Of a stretch of DNA of 64,000 bases, positions 17,845 through 26,552 are shown piece after piece. The position numbers and the translations under genes are program-made. Numbering within the stretch: the stretch's first letter is position 1; each line of letters opens with the position of its first letter. Under the pieces are notes generated by a model. It saw only the letters and a program-made list of their open reading frames with translations, made no database searches and was not told where the DNA came from. The stretch covers positions 45,835 through 109,834 of the forward strand of contig DATKSL010000039.1 of NCBI GenBank assembly GCA_035531675.1. Reading direction: 5' to 3'. Origin of the DNA: JAJPIG01 sp035531675. Lineage in GTDB: Bacteria > Desulfobacterota > Binatia > Binatales > Binataceae.

Positions 17845-18870
17845 CTAGGGCGATTCCCGCTGCTCCTGCTCCTCCCACATCCGGTCGAGCTCGCTACGCG
17901 AGGGCAGACCGTCGAGCCGCATGCCGAGCGAAAGTCCCATGTCGGTCAGAACTTCCTTGATCTCGTTAAGCGACTTGCGGCCGAAATTCTTGATCTTGAG
18001 CATGTCCTGCTCGCTGCGCTGGACCAGCTCGCCGACGAACTTAATATCCGCGTTCTGCAGCCCGTTGAAGGCGCGCACCGAAACCGGCAGCTCCGCGACC
18101 GGCTTTAGCAGCGCCTCGTTGAGCGCCGGCCCGGCCTCCGCACCGTTGGTGGCGGCGGGCACCTCGGCGCCCTCCTCCATACCGGCGAAGATCGACATCT
18201 GGTCGCGCGCCACGCGCGCCGCATAGGTCAGCGCGTCACGCGGCGAAATCGACCCGTCGGTCCAGACTTCGAGCACCAGCCGGTCGTAGTCGGTACGCTG
18301 GCCGACGCGGGCATTGGTGACGGTGAAATTGACCTTGCGGATCGGCGAGAAAATCGCGTCGAGCCGGATGGTGCCGATCGGTTCCTCTTCGGCGCCGCGC
18401 TCGGCCGGCACGTAACCGCGCCCGCGCCGGATCACCAGCTCCATATCGAGGTCGGCCCCCTTGTCGAGGGTCGCGATATGCTGGTCGGGGGTCAGCACTT
18501 CGAGGTTGGGTCCGCCGCTGATATCACGCGCCGTCACCACCGCTTCGCCCTTGGCCTGCAGCGCGGCGGTGAGCTCGTCGCCCTCGTGAAGCTGGAGGCG
18601 CACCTCCTTGAGGTTGAGCACGATATCGGTGATATCTTCCTTGACCCCGGGCAGCGTGGAAAACTCATGGAGCACGCCCTTGATCCGGACCGCGGAGATC
18701 GCAAACCCCGGCAGCGAGGCGAGCAGGATACGGCGCAGCGTGTTGCCAATCGTGATGCCGTAGCCGCGCTCCAGCGGTTCGGCGAAGAAGCGCCCATAGC
18801 TGGGTGTCACTTCCTTCTCGTCGAACTCGACGGTTTTGGGTTTGATCAGATCGCGCCAATCAGTCTGCAT
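17845..18870 (-). CDS. rpoA: RNA polymerase alpha subunit
   Basis: The 341-residue protein has the N-terminal dimerisation domain (about residues 15-235, with RGYGITIGNTLRRILLASLPG, the assembly helix). An acidic, Ala-rich linker follows, then a C-terminal helix-hairpin domain (VRAFNGLQNADIKFVGELVQ) that binds UP elements and activators. It lies between rpsD and rplQ as in most bacteria, separated from rpsD by 65 bp. Confidence 0.98.
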   Translation of the reverse strand: MQTDWRDLIKPKTVEFDEKEVTPSYGRFFAEPLERGYGITIGNTLRRILLASLPGFAISAVRIKGVLHEFSTLPGVKEDITDIVLNLKEVRLQLHEGDELTAALQAKGEAVVTARDISGGPNLEVLTPDQHIATLDKGADLDMELVIRRGRGYVPAERGAEEEPIGTIRLDAIFSPIRKVNFTVTNARVGQRTDYDRLVLEVWTDGSISPRDALTYAARVARDQMSIFAGMEEGAEVPAATNGAEAGPALNEALLKPVAELPVSVRAFNGLQNADIKFVGELVQRSEQDMLKIKNFGRKSLNEIKEVLTDMGLSLGMRLDGLPSRSELDRMWEEQEQRESP

Positions 18871-18935
18871 ATTTGTCGCCGCTCTTAACGGATGAATTTT
18901 TCAAACTGCTTACCGTACAACCCCCGTTTCTTCAC

Positions 18936-19562
18936 TTACCTTGAATAATGCTCAACGATCAGCTTCTCGCTGATCGGCATCGTCAAATCGCCGCGCGTCG
19001 GCAGCGCCTTGAGCGAGCCGCGGAACTGCTCGCGCTCGAGCGCGATCCAGGCCGGCAGCCCGCGCCGCTGCGAGAGTTCGATGGCCTCGACGATAACCTT
19101 CTTCTGCCGGCTCTTCTCGGTGATGCTGACAACCTGGTTGACCGCGACGATATACGACGGGATCGTCACCACCTTGCCGTTGATCTCGATATGGCCGTGG
19201 CGCACCAGCTGGCGCGCCTGCGAGGCCGAGCTCGCGAAGCCGAGCCGGTAGACCACGTTGTCGAGCCGCCGCTCCAACAGCACCAGCAGGTTCTCGCCGG
19301 TGATTCCTGGCATCCGCTCGGCGCTGGCGAAGTAGCCCGCGAACTGCTTCTCGAGCATCCGGTAGATACGCTTGACCTTCTGCTTTTCGCGCAGCCGAAT
19401 CGAAAATTCGGAAAAGCGCGTGCGCGACTGGCCATGAGCGCCGGGCGGATAGTTGCGCCGCTCGATCGCACACTTGTCGGTGTAGCATCGCTCGCCCTTG
19501 AGGAAGAGCTTCAAGCCTTCGCGCCGGCATAGCCGGCATACCGGACCCAGGTTTCTTGCCAC
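18936..19562 (-). CDS. rpsD: Ribosomal protein uS4, zinc-binding (C+) form
   Basis: The 208-residue protein has the C+ N-terminal zinc site: Cys9, Cys12, Cys26 and Cys31 (CRLC ... CYTDKC). Many proteobacteria use a zinc-free version. An S4 RNA-binding domain follows (ERRLDNVVYRLGFASSASQARQLV). uS4 starts 30S body assembly. In other bacteria it also represses its own operon; no leader element could be identified by eye here. Confidence 0.97.
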   Translation of the reverse strand: MARNLGPVCRLCRREGLKLFLKGERCYTDKCAIERRNYPPGAHGQSRTRFSEFSIRLREKQKVKRIYRMLEKQFAGYFASAERMPGITGENLLVLLERRLDNVVYRLGFASSASQARQLVRHGHIEINGKVVTIPSYIVAVNQVVSITEKSRQKKVIVEAIELSQRRGLPAWIALEREQFRGSLKALPTRGDLTMPISEKLIVEHYSR

Positions 19563-19583
19563 TGCTGCCTTAGCCTCCGCCGC

Positions 19584-20072
19584 TCAGACCCGCCGCCGCT
19601 TGGGTGGACGACAGCCGTTGTGCGGGATCGGGGTTACATCCTTGATTGAACTCACGTTGAGACCCGCCGCCTGCAACGCGCGAACTGCCGATTCGCGTCC
19701 GCCGCCGGGGCCTTTGACGAACGCGACTACCGTCCGCATCCCGACTTCCGAGACCTTGCGCGCCGCCGCTTCCGCCGCCATCTGGGCCGCAAACGGGGTT
19801 CCCTTGCGCGAGCCCTTGAAGCCGACCGAGCCGGCGCTCGCCCATCCGACCACCATCCCCTGCGGGTCAGTGATACTGACGATGGTGTTGTTGAAGGTGG
19901 CGTGGATATGGGCCACCCCTTCGGGCACGTTGCGCCGTACGCGACGCCGGCGCGGTGCCGGCGCTGCCGCCGCACCACCTGCGGTGCCGGCCGCCGCTGT
20001 CCCGGCCGCCGCGGTTGCACCCGCGCGGGCCGCGCCCTTCGATTCTTTTGGTTCTTTAGTCTCTTCAGCCAT
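19584..20072 (-). CDS. rpsK: Ribosomal protein uS11 with N-terminal Ala-rich extension
   Basis: The conserved core starts near residue 40 (PRRRRVRRNVPEGVAHIHAT) and ends with HNGCRPPKRRRV as in all uS11 proteins. It sits on the 30S platform. The first 38 residues, beginning MAEETKEPKESKG and followed by Ala/Gly/Thr repeats, are extra: 162 residues against about 129 in Escherichia coli. No internal ATG lies near the conserved start, so the extension is probably translated. Confidence 0.95.
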   Translation of the reverse strand: MAEETKEPKESKGAARAGATAAAGTAAAGTAGGAAAAPAPRRRRVRRNVPEGVAHIHATFNNTIVSITDPQGMVVGWASAGSVGFKGSRKGTPFAAQMAAEAAARKVSEVGMRTVVAFVKGPGGGRESAVRALQAAGLNVSSIKDVTPIPHNGCRPPKRRRV

Positions 20073-20119
20073 CAGTTATGCTCGCCCTGATAGAAAATCC
20101 ATTCGCAAAATGTCACCTG

Positions 20120-20503
20120 CTAGCCCTTGGACGGCGCCTGCTTCTTGCCGGCCACTACCTTGCGCGGTCCCTTGCGGGTGCGGGCGTTGGTATGGGTCCG
20201 CTGTCCGCGCACCGGCAGCCCGCGCCGATGGCGGATGCCGCGGTAGCAGCCGAGGTCCATCAGACGCTTGATCGATTGCTGCACTTCGCGCCTGAGATCG
20301 CCCTCGACCTTGTGATCCTGGTCGATCACCTGGCGGATTCGCACCTGCTCCTCGGCGCTCAGGTCGTCGCTGTTGCGGCCCGGATCGACCTTGGCGTTGT
20401 CCAGGATGGTGCGCGCCGCGGAGCGCCCGATGCCGTAGACATAGGTGAGCGCGATCTCCATGCGTTTGTTTCTCGGCAATTCAACTCCGGCTACACGTGC
20501 CAT
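20120..20503 (-). CDS. rpsM: Ribosomal protein uS13
   Basis: The 127-residue protein begins MARVAGVELPRNKRMEIALTYVYGIG and ends with the basic tail TNARTRKGPRKVVAGKKQAPSKG, which reaches between 30S-head elements and tRNA. It has the helix-two-turn-helix core and normal length. It lies between rpmJ and rpsK as in the standard alpha operon. Confidence 0.97.
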   Translation of the reverse strand: MARVAGVELPRNKRMEIALTYVYGIGRSAARTILDNAKVDPGRNSDDLSAEEQVRIRQVIDQDHKVEGDLRREVQQSIKRLMDLGCYRGIRHRRGLPVRGQRTHTNARTRKGPRKVVAGKKQAPSKG

Positions 20504-20519
20504 ACGACTATCCTCTCAA

Positions 20520-20633
20520 TCAGCCTTGGCGCTGCTTGTGCCTGGGGTTCGAGCACAGGATGCGCACCACGCCTTGACGGCGCACCACCTTGCAATTCTT
20601 GCAAATCTTTTTGACCGAGGCCCTGACTTTCAT
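20520..20633 (-). CDS. rpmJ: Ribosomal protein bL36, zinc-binding form
   Basis: A 37-codon gene reads MKVRASVKKICKNCKVVR and continues to RILCSNPRHKQRQG. It has the C+ zinc site Cys11, Cys14, Cys27 and His32. The position between infA and rpsM is the conserved one. It falls 16 nt upstream of rpsM. Confidence 0.96.
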   Translation of the reverse strand: MKVRASVKKICKNCKVVRRQGVVRILCSNPRHKQRQG

Positions 20634-20665
20634 CGCCTTAAACCGTCCTGACTCGTCCCCTGCGC

Positions 20666-20884
20666 TCAGCGCATCCGATAGGTGATACGCCCGCGGCTCA
20701 GATCGTACGGCGACAGCTCCACCGTAACCTTGTCGCCGGGCAGAATCTTGATGTAATGCATCCGCATCTTGCCCGAGATATGCGCCAGCACGCGATGGCC
20801 GTTTTCGAGCGATACGCGGAACATCGCGTTGGGCAGTGCCTCCAGCACCAGGCCTTGTACTTCTATCGCATCGCTCTTCGACAT
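20666..20884 (-). CDS. infA: Translation initiation factor IF-1
   Basis: The 72-residue OB-fold protein (MSKSDAIEVQGLVLEALPNAMF ... GRITYRMR) blocks the ribosomal A site during initiation and aids IF-2 and IF-3. Length and sequence are typical. It starts one base after the map stop, so the two are likely translationally coupled. Confidence 0.98.
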   Translation of the reverse strand: MSKSDAIEVQGLVLEALPNAMFRVSLENGHRVLAHISGKMRMHYIKILPGDKVTVELSPYDLSRGRITYRMR

Positions 20885-20885
20885 T

Positions 20886-21647
20886 TCACAGCTCGCTCAA
20901 AATCTCCGGCCCGTTGGCGGTAATCACGATCGAATGCTCGAAATGCGCCGAGAGCTTGCCGTCCGCGGTGACCGCCGTCCAGCCATCGCGCAGAATCTCA
21001 AGCTCGGCCGTGCCTTCGTTGACCATCGGCTCGATCGCCAGCGCCATCCCTTCCTGGAGCCGCGGATTCGGCATCCCGGCCCGGAAATAATTCGGCACCT
21101 GGGGCTCCTCATGCAGGCGCCGCCCGATGCCGTGGCCGGCGAAGTCCTCAACCACCGCGTAGCCGGCGCCCTCGGCGACCTGCTGCACGGCGCGGCCGAT
21201 ATCGCCGATCCGGTTGCCGACCCGGGCCTGTTCGATACCGGCGTAGAGCGACTCGCGCGTTACCCGCATCAGCCGCTGTGCGCGCTCCGAAACCTCGCCG
21301 ACCGGCACCGTGCGCGCGGCGTCGCCGAAGAAGCCCTGGTAGACCACACCGAAGTCGAGGCCCACGATATCGCCCGCCTTGAGCTTTCTGCCCGACGGGA
21401 TGCCGTGGACGATCTCGTGGTTGACCGACACGCACAGGCTCTTCGGATAAACCACATCGTGCGGCTTGTAGCCCTTGAAGGCCGGACGGGCGCCCTTCTG
21501 CAGCGTCAGCTTCTCGGCCATCCGGTCGAGCTCGTCGGTGGTGACGCCGGGGCGCACCGCGGCCGCCACCTCGGCGAGCACCTCGGCGACGATCCGGCTC
21601 GCCTTGCGCATCACGGCGATCTCTTCGCGACTCTTGAGCTCGATCAT
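20886..21647 (-). CDS. map: Methionine aminopeptidase type I
   Basis: The 253-residue protein has the pita-bread fold ligands: Asp in GDIVGLDFGVVYQGFFGDAART (both Asp residues), His in EDFAGHGIGRRLHEEPQV, Glu in ALAIEPMVNEG and a final Glu near the C-terminus. It removes the initiator methionine from new proteins. It overlaps adk by 4 nt (ATGA) and is placed between adk and infA. Confidence 0.97.
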   Translation of the reverse strand: MIELKSREEIAVMRKASRIVAEVLAEVAAAVRPGVTTDELDRMAEKLTLQKGARPAFKGYKPHDVVYPKSLCVSVNHEIVHGIPSGRKLKAGDIVGLDFGVVYQGFFGDAARTVPVGEVSERAQRLMRVTRESLYAGIEQARVGNRIGDIGRAVQQVAEGAGYAVVEDFAGHGIGRRLHEEPQVPNYFRAGMPNPRLQEGMALAIEPMVNEGTAELEILRDGWTAVTADGKLSAHFEHSIVITANGPEILSEL

Positions 21648-22327
21648 GGCCGCCGCTCGTCCTTGCCGACGGCTTTTTGTACGCCGCTCCCGAGCGCCTT
21701 GAGAATCCGTGACTCGACCTCTTCCAGGCGCCCGATGCCGTCGACCCGCGTCAGCAGCCCCTGCGCGTCGTAATATTCCAGCAGCGGCCGCGTCGCCGCC
21801 GCATAGACCTGCAACCGATTAGCGACCGTGTCCTCGGCGTCGTCATCGCGTTGATAAAGCTCGCCATGGCATTTATTGCAATGGCCCATATTGCTCGGCG
21901 GATCAAACACCAGGTGATACATCTCGCCGCAGTTGCGGCAGGTGCGCCGTCCCGAAATCCGCTTGATAATCTCCTGGTCCGGCACGTTCAACGCGATTAC
22001 CCGGTCGATTGCGCCGTCACCTTCAAGCATCCTGGTCAAGGCTTCCGCCTGTGCCCGGGTGCGGGGAAAGCCGTCAAGTATAAAGCCGCTCGCCGCATCG
22101 GGTCGATGTAGCCGTTCGGCGATTAGTTTCTCCACCACTTCGTCCGGCACCAGGGCGCCGCGATCCATCAGGCGCTTGGCGTCAAGCCCCGGCACCGAGC
22201 GGTCGCGGACCGCCGCGCGGAGCAGGTCGCCGCTGGCGATTTGCGGAACGCCCAGCTTGTCGCAAAGCATCCGCGCCTGCGTGCCCTTGCCGGCCCCGGG
22301 CGGGCCCAACAACACCAGCCGCACCAC
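21644..22327 (-). CDS. adk: Adenylate kinase, zinc-LID type
   Basis: The 227-residue kinase interconverts ATP, ADP and AMP. It has the P-loop GPPGAGKGTQ, the DGFPRTRAQAEAL segment and a long LID domain with four Cys (CRNCGEMY ... CNKC) that should hold a structural zinc. Translation probably starts at GTG 22327, directly adjoining the secY stop. The preceding codon is also GTG, so the exact start is ambiguous by a residue. Confidence 0.97.
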   Translation of the reverse strand: MVRLVLLGPPGAGKGTQARMLCDKLGVPQIASGDLLRAAVRDRSVPGLDAKRLMDRGALVPDEVVEKLIAERLHRPDAASGFILDGFPRTRAQAEALTRMLEGDGAIDRVIALNVPDQEIIKRISGRRTCRNCGEMYHLVFDPPSNMGHCNKCHGELYQRDDDAEDTVANRLQVYAAATRPLLEYYDAQGLLTRVDGIGRLEEVESRILKALGSGVQKAVGKDERRP

Positions 22328-23635
22328 CTACGCCCCCCGCCTCGATTTGACTCTGCCGCGCCGCATGAAGCCCTCGTAATTGCGGGTCAACAGATGAGTT
22401 TCAATCTGCGCAATCGTGTCGAGCGCCACTCCCACCACGATCAACAGCGCGGTGCCGCCGAAGTAGAACGGCACGTTGAAGCGCTCGATCAGGATGGTCG
22501 GCAGAATACATACGGCGCTCACGTAGATCGCGCCGCCGAGCGTGATTCTCGACAACACTCGATCGATGTATTCGGCGGTGTGACGTCCCGGCCTGATTCC
22601 CGGGATGAAACCGCCATACTTCTTGAGATTGTCAGCGACGTCAACCGGATTGAACGTAACTGCAGTGTAAAAATAGCAGAAAAAGATAATCAGCGCGATA
22701 TAGACCAGATCGTAGTAAACGCCCCCCGGCGTGAGATACGACGACCAGTTCTTGAGCGCCGGCACGAAGGTCGCCACGGTGGCCGGAAAGACCAGGATCG
22801 AGGAGGCAAAAATCGGCGGAATAACCCCGGAAGTATTGATCTTTAGCGGCAGATGGGAGCTCTGGCCACCATACACCCGCCGCCCGACCACCCGCCGCGC
22901 GTACTGCACCGGGAGCCGGCGCTGCGCGGTCTCGATGTAGACGATACCGCCGGTAACGCCCAGTGCCAGCGCCAGGATCAGGATGAGCACGAAGATGCTC
23001 ATCTCGCCCTCGCGCACGAACTGGGTGGTGGTGCCGATCGCGCTGGGCAGGCGCGCCACGATTCCGGCCATGATGATCAACGAGATGCCGTTGCCGATGC
23101 CACGCTCGGTAATCTGCTCGCCGATCCACATCACGAACATCGTGCCCGCGGTGACCGTGATCACCGTCATCAGCCGAAACGAGATACCCGGATGGTAGAC
23201 CACCGAGCCACCGCCCGGTGCCCGGATATGTTCGAGCGAGTAGGCGATCATGTAGCCCTGTACGATCGCGAGCAGCACCGTGAAATAGCGGGTGTACTGG
23301 GTGATCTTGCGCCGCCCCGCCTCGCCTTCCTTGTAAAGCTCGTCCAGATAAGGTGATGCGACTTTCAGCAGGTCGAGAATAATCGCGACCGAGATATAGG
23401 GCATGATGCCGAGCGCGAAGACCGAAAAACGCTCCAACGCACCGCCCGAGAACAGGTTGACCCAGCCGAACAGCGTGCTCGACGCGGCATCGAAGAACGC
23501 GGCCAGCGCCTGCCCGTCGATGCCTGGAGTCGGCACGGCCACGCCCACCCGGTAGACCACCAGCATCGCGGCCGTGAAAAGCAGCCGGCGGCGCAGTTCC
23601 GGGATGCGCGAGGCGTTTGAGAATCCTTCAAGCAT
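22328..23635 (-). CDS. secY: Protein translocase channel subunit SecY
   Basis: The 435-residue protein has ten membrane segments and the conserved TPGIDGQALAAFF, ALGIMPYISV and GIGNGISLIIMAGI motifs. It forms the SecYEG channel for export and membrane insertion; secE lies about 26 kb upstream in the same superlocus. Its position between rplO and adk is standard. Confidence 0.98.
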   Translation of the reverse strand: MLEGFSNASRIPELRRRLLFTAAMLVVYRVGVAVPTPGIDGQALAAFFDAASSTLFGWVNLFSGGALERFSVFALGIMPYISVAIILDLLKVASPYLDELYKEGEAGRRKITQYTRYFTVLLAIVQGYMIAYSLEHIRAPGGGSVVYHPGISFRLMTVITVTAGTMFVMWIGEQITERGIGNGISLIIMAGIVARLPSAIGTTTQFVREGEMSIFVLILILALALGVTGGIVYIETAQRRLPVQYARRVVGRRVYGGQSSHLPLKINTSGVIPPIFASSILVFPATVATFVPALKNWSSYLTPGGVYYDLVYIALIIFFCYFYTAVTFNPVDVADNLKKYGGFIPGIRPGRHTAEYIDRVLSRITLGGAIYVSAVCILPTILIERFNVPFYFGGTALLIVVGVALDTIAQIETHLLTRNYEGFMRRGRVKSRRGA

Positions 23636-23653
23636 TCAGTCCCGCAGGAACTC

Positions 23654-24124
23654 TCAGTCCTGTGTTTCTTCTCCGATTATCTGGGCGACCCCGCCGGCCC
23701 GGGTGATCTTTTCGCGCGCCCCGGCCGAGAAGGCATGGGCGTGGATCGTCAATTTGACCGCCAGCTCGCCGTCGCCGAGAATTTTGAGCTTGCGGCCGCC
23801 ACGGATTATCCCGCGTTCCGCGAGCACCACCGGATCGATCCGATCGCCCGCGGCGAAATCCTTGAGCCGCCCCAGATTCACCGCCGCGAAGGCGTCGCGC
23901 AGCGCCGCGTTGCGCAACAGGCGCCGGAAACCGCGCTTGGGCACGCGCCGCTGCAGCGGCATCTGGCCGCCCTCGTAGCTGGGCGGCGTATTGCCGCCCG
24001 ATCGCGAGCCGCGGCCCTTATGCCCGCGCCCCGCGGTCTTGCCGGAGCCTGAGCCGATGCCACGTCCGACTCGGCGGGCCCGCCGGGTCGCTCCCGGGGG
24101 CGGTCTCAGATCACTCAAATCCAT
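23654..24124 (-). CDS. rplO: Ribosomal protein uL15
   Basis: The 156-residue protein starts MDLSDLRPPPGATRRARRVGRG and has the Gly-rich, basic N-terminal tail (GSGSGKTAGRGHKG) that penetrates 23S rRNA. A compact C-terminal domain follows. It precedes secY by 18 nt. Confidence 0.97.
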   Translation of the reverse strand: MDLSDLRPPPGATRRARRVGRGIGSGSGKTAGRGHKGRGSRSGGNTPPSYEGGQMPLQRRVPKRGFRRLLRNAALRDAFAAVNLGRLKDFAAGDRIDPVVLAERGIIRGGRKLKILGDGELAVKLTIHAHAFSAGAREKITRAGGVAQIIGEETQD

Positions 24125-24174
24125 CTTTTATACCGTTGTCGATTCCTGGTCCCTGACCGTTCGATACTGATTGC

Positions 24175-24354
24175 TCAGCTTTTGACTTCCACCAGATGCG
24201 ATACGCGCCGAATCATCCCGTCGACCGCCGCGCTGCGCTTGATCTCGCGCTCGCTGCCGAGCTTGCCCAGTCCGAGCCCCTTGAGCGTCTGGCGCACGCG
24301 CTGCTTGGTGCCGATCGGGCTGTGGACCAGCCTTATCCGAATCTTGTCGTCCAT
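24175..24354 (-). CDS. rpmD: Ribosomal protein uL30
   Basis: A 59-codon gene starts MDDKIRIRLVHSPIGTKQRV and ends RRVSHLVEVKS, the short bacterial uL30. It contains the GLGLGKLGSE motif. It lies between rpsE and rplO as expected. Not all bacteria keep this protein, so its presence is informative for phylogenetic placement. Confidence 0.96.
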   Translation of the reverse strand: MDDKIRIRLVHSPIGTKQRVRQTLKGLGLGKLGSEREIKRSAAVDGMIRRVSHLVEVKS

Positions 24355-24372
24355 CGTTTAATCCCGTCCCGG

Positions 24373-24879
24373 CTAGGCCGCCGCCGTCTCGCCGTCCGGA
24401 CGCCGCCGCAGCTTGATGATCTCCTCAGGCATCATCAGTCCCGCCAACGCTTCGAGCGTCGCCCTGACCAGGTTATGCGGATTCGACGAGCCCAGCCGCT
24501 TGGTCAGGATGTTCCTGATTCCCGCCAGCTCGACCACCGCCCGCACACCGCCCGCGGCGATAACCCCGGTGCCTTCCGAGGCCGGCTTCAGGACCACCTT
24601 GCCGGCGCCAAAATGGCCGACCACGGCATGTGGGATAGTGCCGTCGCGCAGCCGCACCCGTATCAGGCTCTTCTTGGCCCGCTCGACGCCCTTGCGAATC
24701 GCCTCCGGAACCTCGTTGGCCTTGCCCAGTCCGAAACCGACCAGGCCATTCTGATCGCCCGCCACCACCAACGCGCTGAAGCTGAAACGCCGGCCGCCCT
24801 TGACGACCTTGGCGACGCGGTTGATGTGGACCACCTTTTCCTTGATCTCGAGTCCCTGCGGATCTATTCGTTGCGCCAT
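24373..24879 (-). CDS. rpsE: Ribosomal protein uS5
   Basis: The 168-residue protein has the double-stranded RNA-binding fold (VHINRVAKVVKGGRRFSFSALV) and a second alpha-beta domain containing GTGVIAAGGVRAVVELAGI. It lies at the mRNA entry channel and affects decoding fidelity. Length and position are typical. Confidence 0.97.
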   Translation of the reverse strand: MAQRIDPQGLEIKEKVVHINRVAKVVKGGRRFSFSALVVAGDQNGLVGFGLGKANEVPEAIRKGVERAKKSLIRVRLRDGTIPHAVVGHFGAGKVVLKPASEGTGVIAAGGVRAVVELAGIRNILTKRLGSSNPHNLVRATLEALAGLMMPEEIIKLRRRPDGETAAA

Positions 24880-24900
24880 CGAGTCTCGTCCCCTCTGCGC

Positions 24901-25263
24901 TCAGAACGTGAGCCCGCCCTCGCGAGCCGCGTCCGCCAGGGCCTTCATCTTGCCGTGATAGAGAAAGCCGTTACGATCGAACACCACCCGGGTGATGCCC
25001 TGTTCCTTGCAGCGCTGGGCGATCGCCTGGCCGACGATTTTGGCCGCTTCGACGCCCCGCTTGCCCTTGACCGCGGCGCTCAATTCGCTGCCCGTGGTCC
25101 CGACCGCCGCCAGCGTCCGGCCGGATTCATCCGAAATCACCTGCACATAAATATGATGCAGCGATCGGTAGACCGACAGCCGCGGCCGCGCGTCACTGCC
25201 GCGCACCACGCGCCGCACCCGTCGCTGGCGTAATCTGCGTTTTTCGACCCGTTCCATTGCCAT
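24901..25263 (-). CDS. rplR: Ribosomal protein uL18
   Basis: The 120-residue 5S-rRNA-binding protein has a basic N-terminus (KRRLRQRRVRRVVRGSDARPRLSVYRS) and ends VVFDRNGFLYHGKMKALADAAREGGLTF. With uL5 it anchors 5S rRNA in the central protuberance. Confidence 0.97.
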   Translation of the reverse strand: MAMERVEKRRLRQRRVRRVVRGSDARPRLSVYRSLHHIYVQVISDESGRTLAAVGTTGSELSAAVKGKRGVEAAKIVGQAIAQRCKEQGITRVVFDRNGFLYHGKMKALADAAREGGLTF

Positions 25264-25281
25264 CGCGATAAACCGTCCCGC

Positions 25282-25833
25282 CTAGCTGGCGCTGGCGCCG
25301 GCCGCCGCCTTGCCGGCTTTGCGCCGAATCGTTTCGCCGGCGTACTTGATGCCCTTGCCCTTGTACGGCTCGGGCGGCCGCAACTCGCGAATCTGCGACG
25401 CTACCGTTCCCAGCAACTGCAGGTCCGCGCCTTCCAGGGTGATCAGCACCTGGCGCTCGACCTTGGCCGTCACGCCGGGCGGCAACTGGTAGACGATCGG
25501 ATGCGAGTAGCCGAGCGTAAAATTGATCTGATTACCGCGCACCTCGGCGCGGTAGCCGACGCCGTTGATCTCCAGCACCCGGGTAAAGCCGCGGCTCACG
25601 CCGGTCGCCATGTTGGCCACCAGCTTGCGCGTCAGCCCATGGAGCGAGCGCTGCTGCTGGCTGTCGCCCGGCCGCGTGATCACGATCGTCGAGTCGCTGA
25701 TCTCCGGCGTATAGCCCGCCGGAATCTGCAGCTCGAGCTTGCCCTTGGGCCCCTCTAGCCGCAGCGTCGCGCCACTCAGCGCCGCCTTGACGCCCTTTTC
25801 GAGCAGCACCGGCATTCTTCCTATCCGCGACAT
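25282..25833 (-). CDS. rplF: Ribosomal protein uL6
   Basis: The 183-residue protein has two similar alpha-beta halves and the conserved C-terminal motif PPEPYKGKGIKYAGETIRRKAGK. It binds near the factor-binding site of the 50S subunit. It lies between rpsH and rplR. Confidence 0.97.
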   Translation of the reverse strand: MSRIGRMPVLLEKGVKAALSGATLRLEGPKGKLELQIPAGYTPEISDSTIVITRPGDSQQQRSLHGLTRKLVANMATGVSRGFTRVLEINGVGYRAEVRGNQINFTLGYSHPIVYQLPPGVTAKVERQVLITLEGADLQLLGTVASQIRELRPPEPYKGKGIKYAGETIRRKAGKAAAGASAS

Positions 25834-25875
25834 CTATATCTCACCAAGCAGTCCTGTTTATCTCGCCAAGCAGCC

Positions 25876-26283
25876 CTACCAGACCCTCAGCAGGATCTCG
25901 CCGCCGACCTTCTTGCGCCGCGCCTCGCGGTCGGTCATCACGCCGAGCGGGGTCGACAGCACATGCATCCCCATCCCGCCCGCCGCCCGCGGCATCCGTT
26001 CGACGCCCGAGTAAACCCGCAGGCTCGGCTTGCTGACGCGCTGCAGGCCGCGAATGACCGGCTCGCGCTTCTCGCGGTTCTGGGCGTAGCGAATCTTGAG
26101 CTTGAGCTTGCGCCGATAGCCCTCGCCCTCGCTGTCGACGGCTTCCAGAAAGCCTTCGGCGGCAAGCACGCGGGCGATCGCCTCGCGCAGGCGCGAATGG
26201 GAAAGCTCGAGCTCGTTGTAACGCGCATGGATGGCGTTGCGAATCCGGGTGAGCATCTCTGCGATCGGGTCGGTCTGCGACAT
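25876..26283 (-). CDS. rpsH: Ribosomal protein uS8
   Basis: The 135-residue protein begins MSQTDPIAEMLTRIRNAIHARY and ends with the conserved STPLGVMTDREARRKKVGGEILLRVW. It binds helix 21 of 16S rRNA. In Escherichia coli it represses the spc operon through a site at the rplE start; I saw no obvious copy of that site here. Confidence 0.97.
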   Translation of the reverse strand: MSQTDPIAEMLTRIRNAIHARYNELELSHSRLREAIARVLAAEGFLEAVDSEGEGYRRKLKLKIRYAQNREKREPVIRGLQRVSKPSLRVYSGVERMPRAAGGMGMHVLSTPLGVMTDREARRKKVGGEILLRVW

Positions 26284-26345
26284 CTTTTACCTGAAGTCTC
26301 TGCTCCGCTTGCCTTAATTTTCGTCGCGCTCGGGTTGCGCCGCCG

Positions 26346-26531
26346 CTACCAACTAGCCTTGACCACGCCCGGCAACTCGCCGCGCAGCGCCAGCTGGCGC
26401 AGGCACAGCCGGCACAGCTTGAAGCGCCGGTAAAAGGCCCGCGCGCGGCCGCAGCGGGGGCATCGGCTATGGCCGCGCACTTTGAATTTCGGGGTGCGCC
26501 GCGCCTTGATCCTGAGAGAAGTCTTCGCCAT
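26346..26531 (-). CDS. rpsZ: Ribosomal protein uS14, short zinc-binding type
   Basis: The 61-residue protein has Cys24, Cys27, Cys40 and Cys43 (CPRCGRARAFYRRFKLCRLC) and lacks the longer N-terminal region of the zinc-free type. It is the C+ (type Z) form found in many Gram-positive and deep-branching bacteria. It sits between rplE and rpsH. Confidence 0.97.
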   Translation of the reverse strand: MAKTSLRIKARRTPKFKVRGHSRCPRCGRARAFYRRFKLCRLCLRQLALRGELPGVVKASW

Positions 26532-26552
26532 CTGAGCCCGCCTTTAGCTCCG

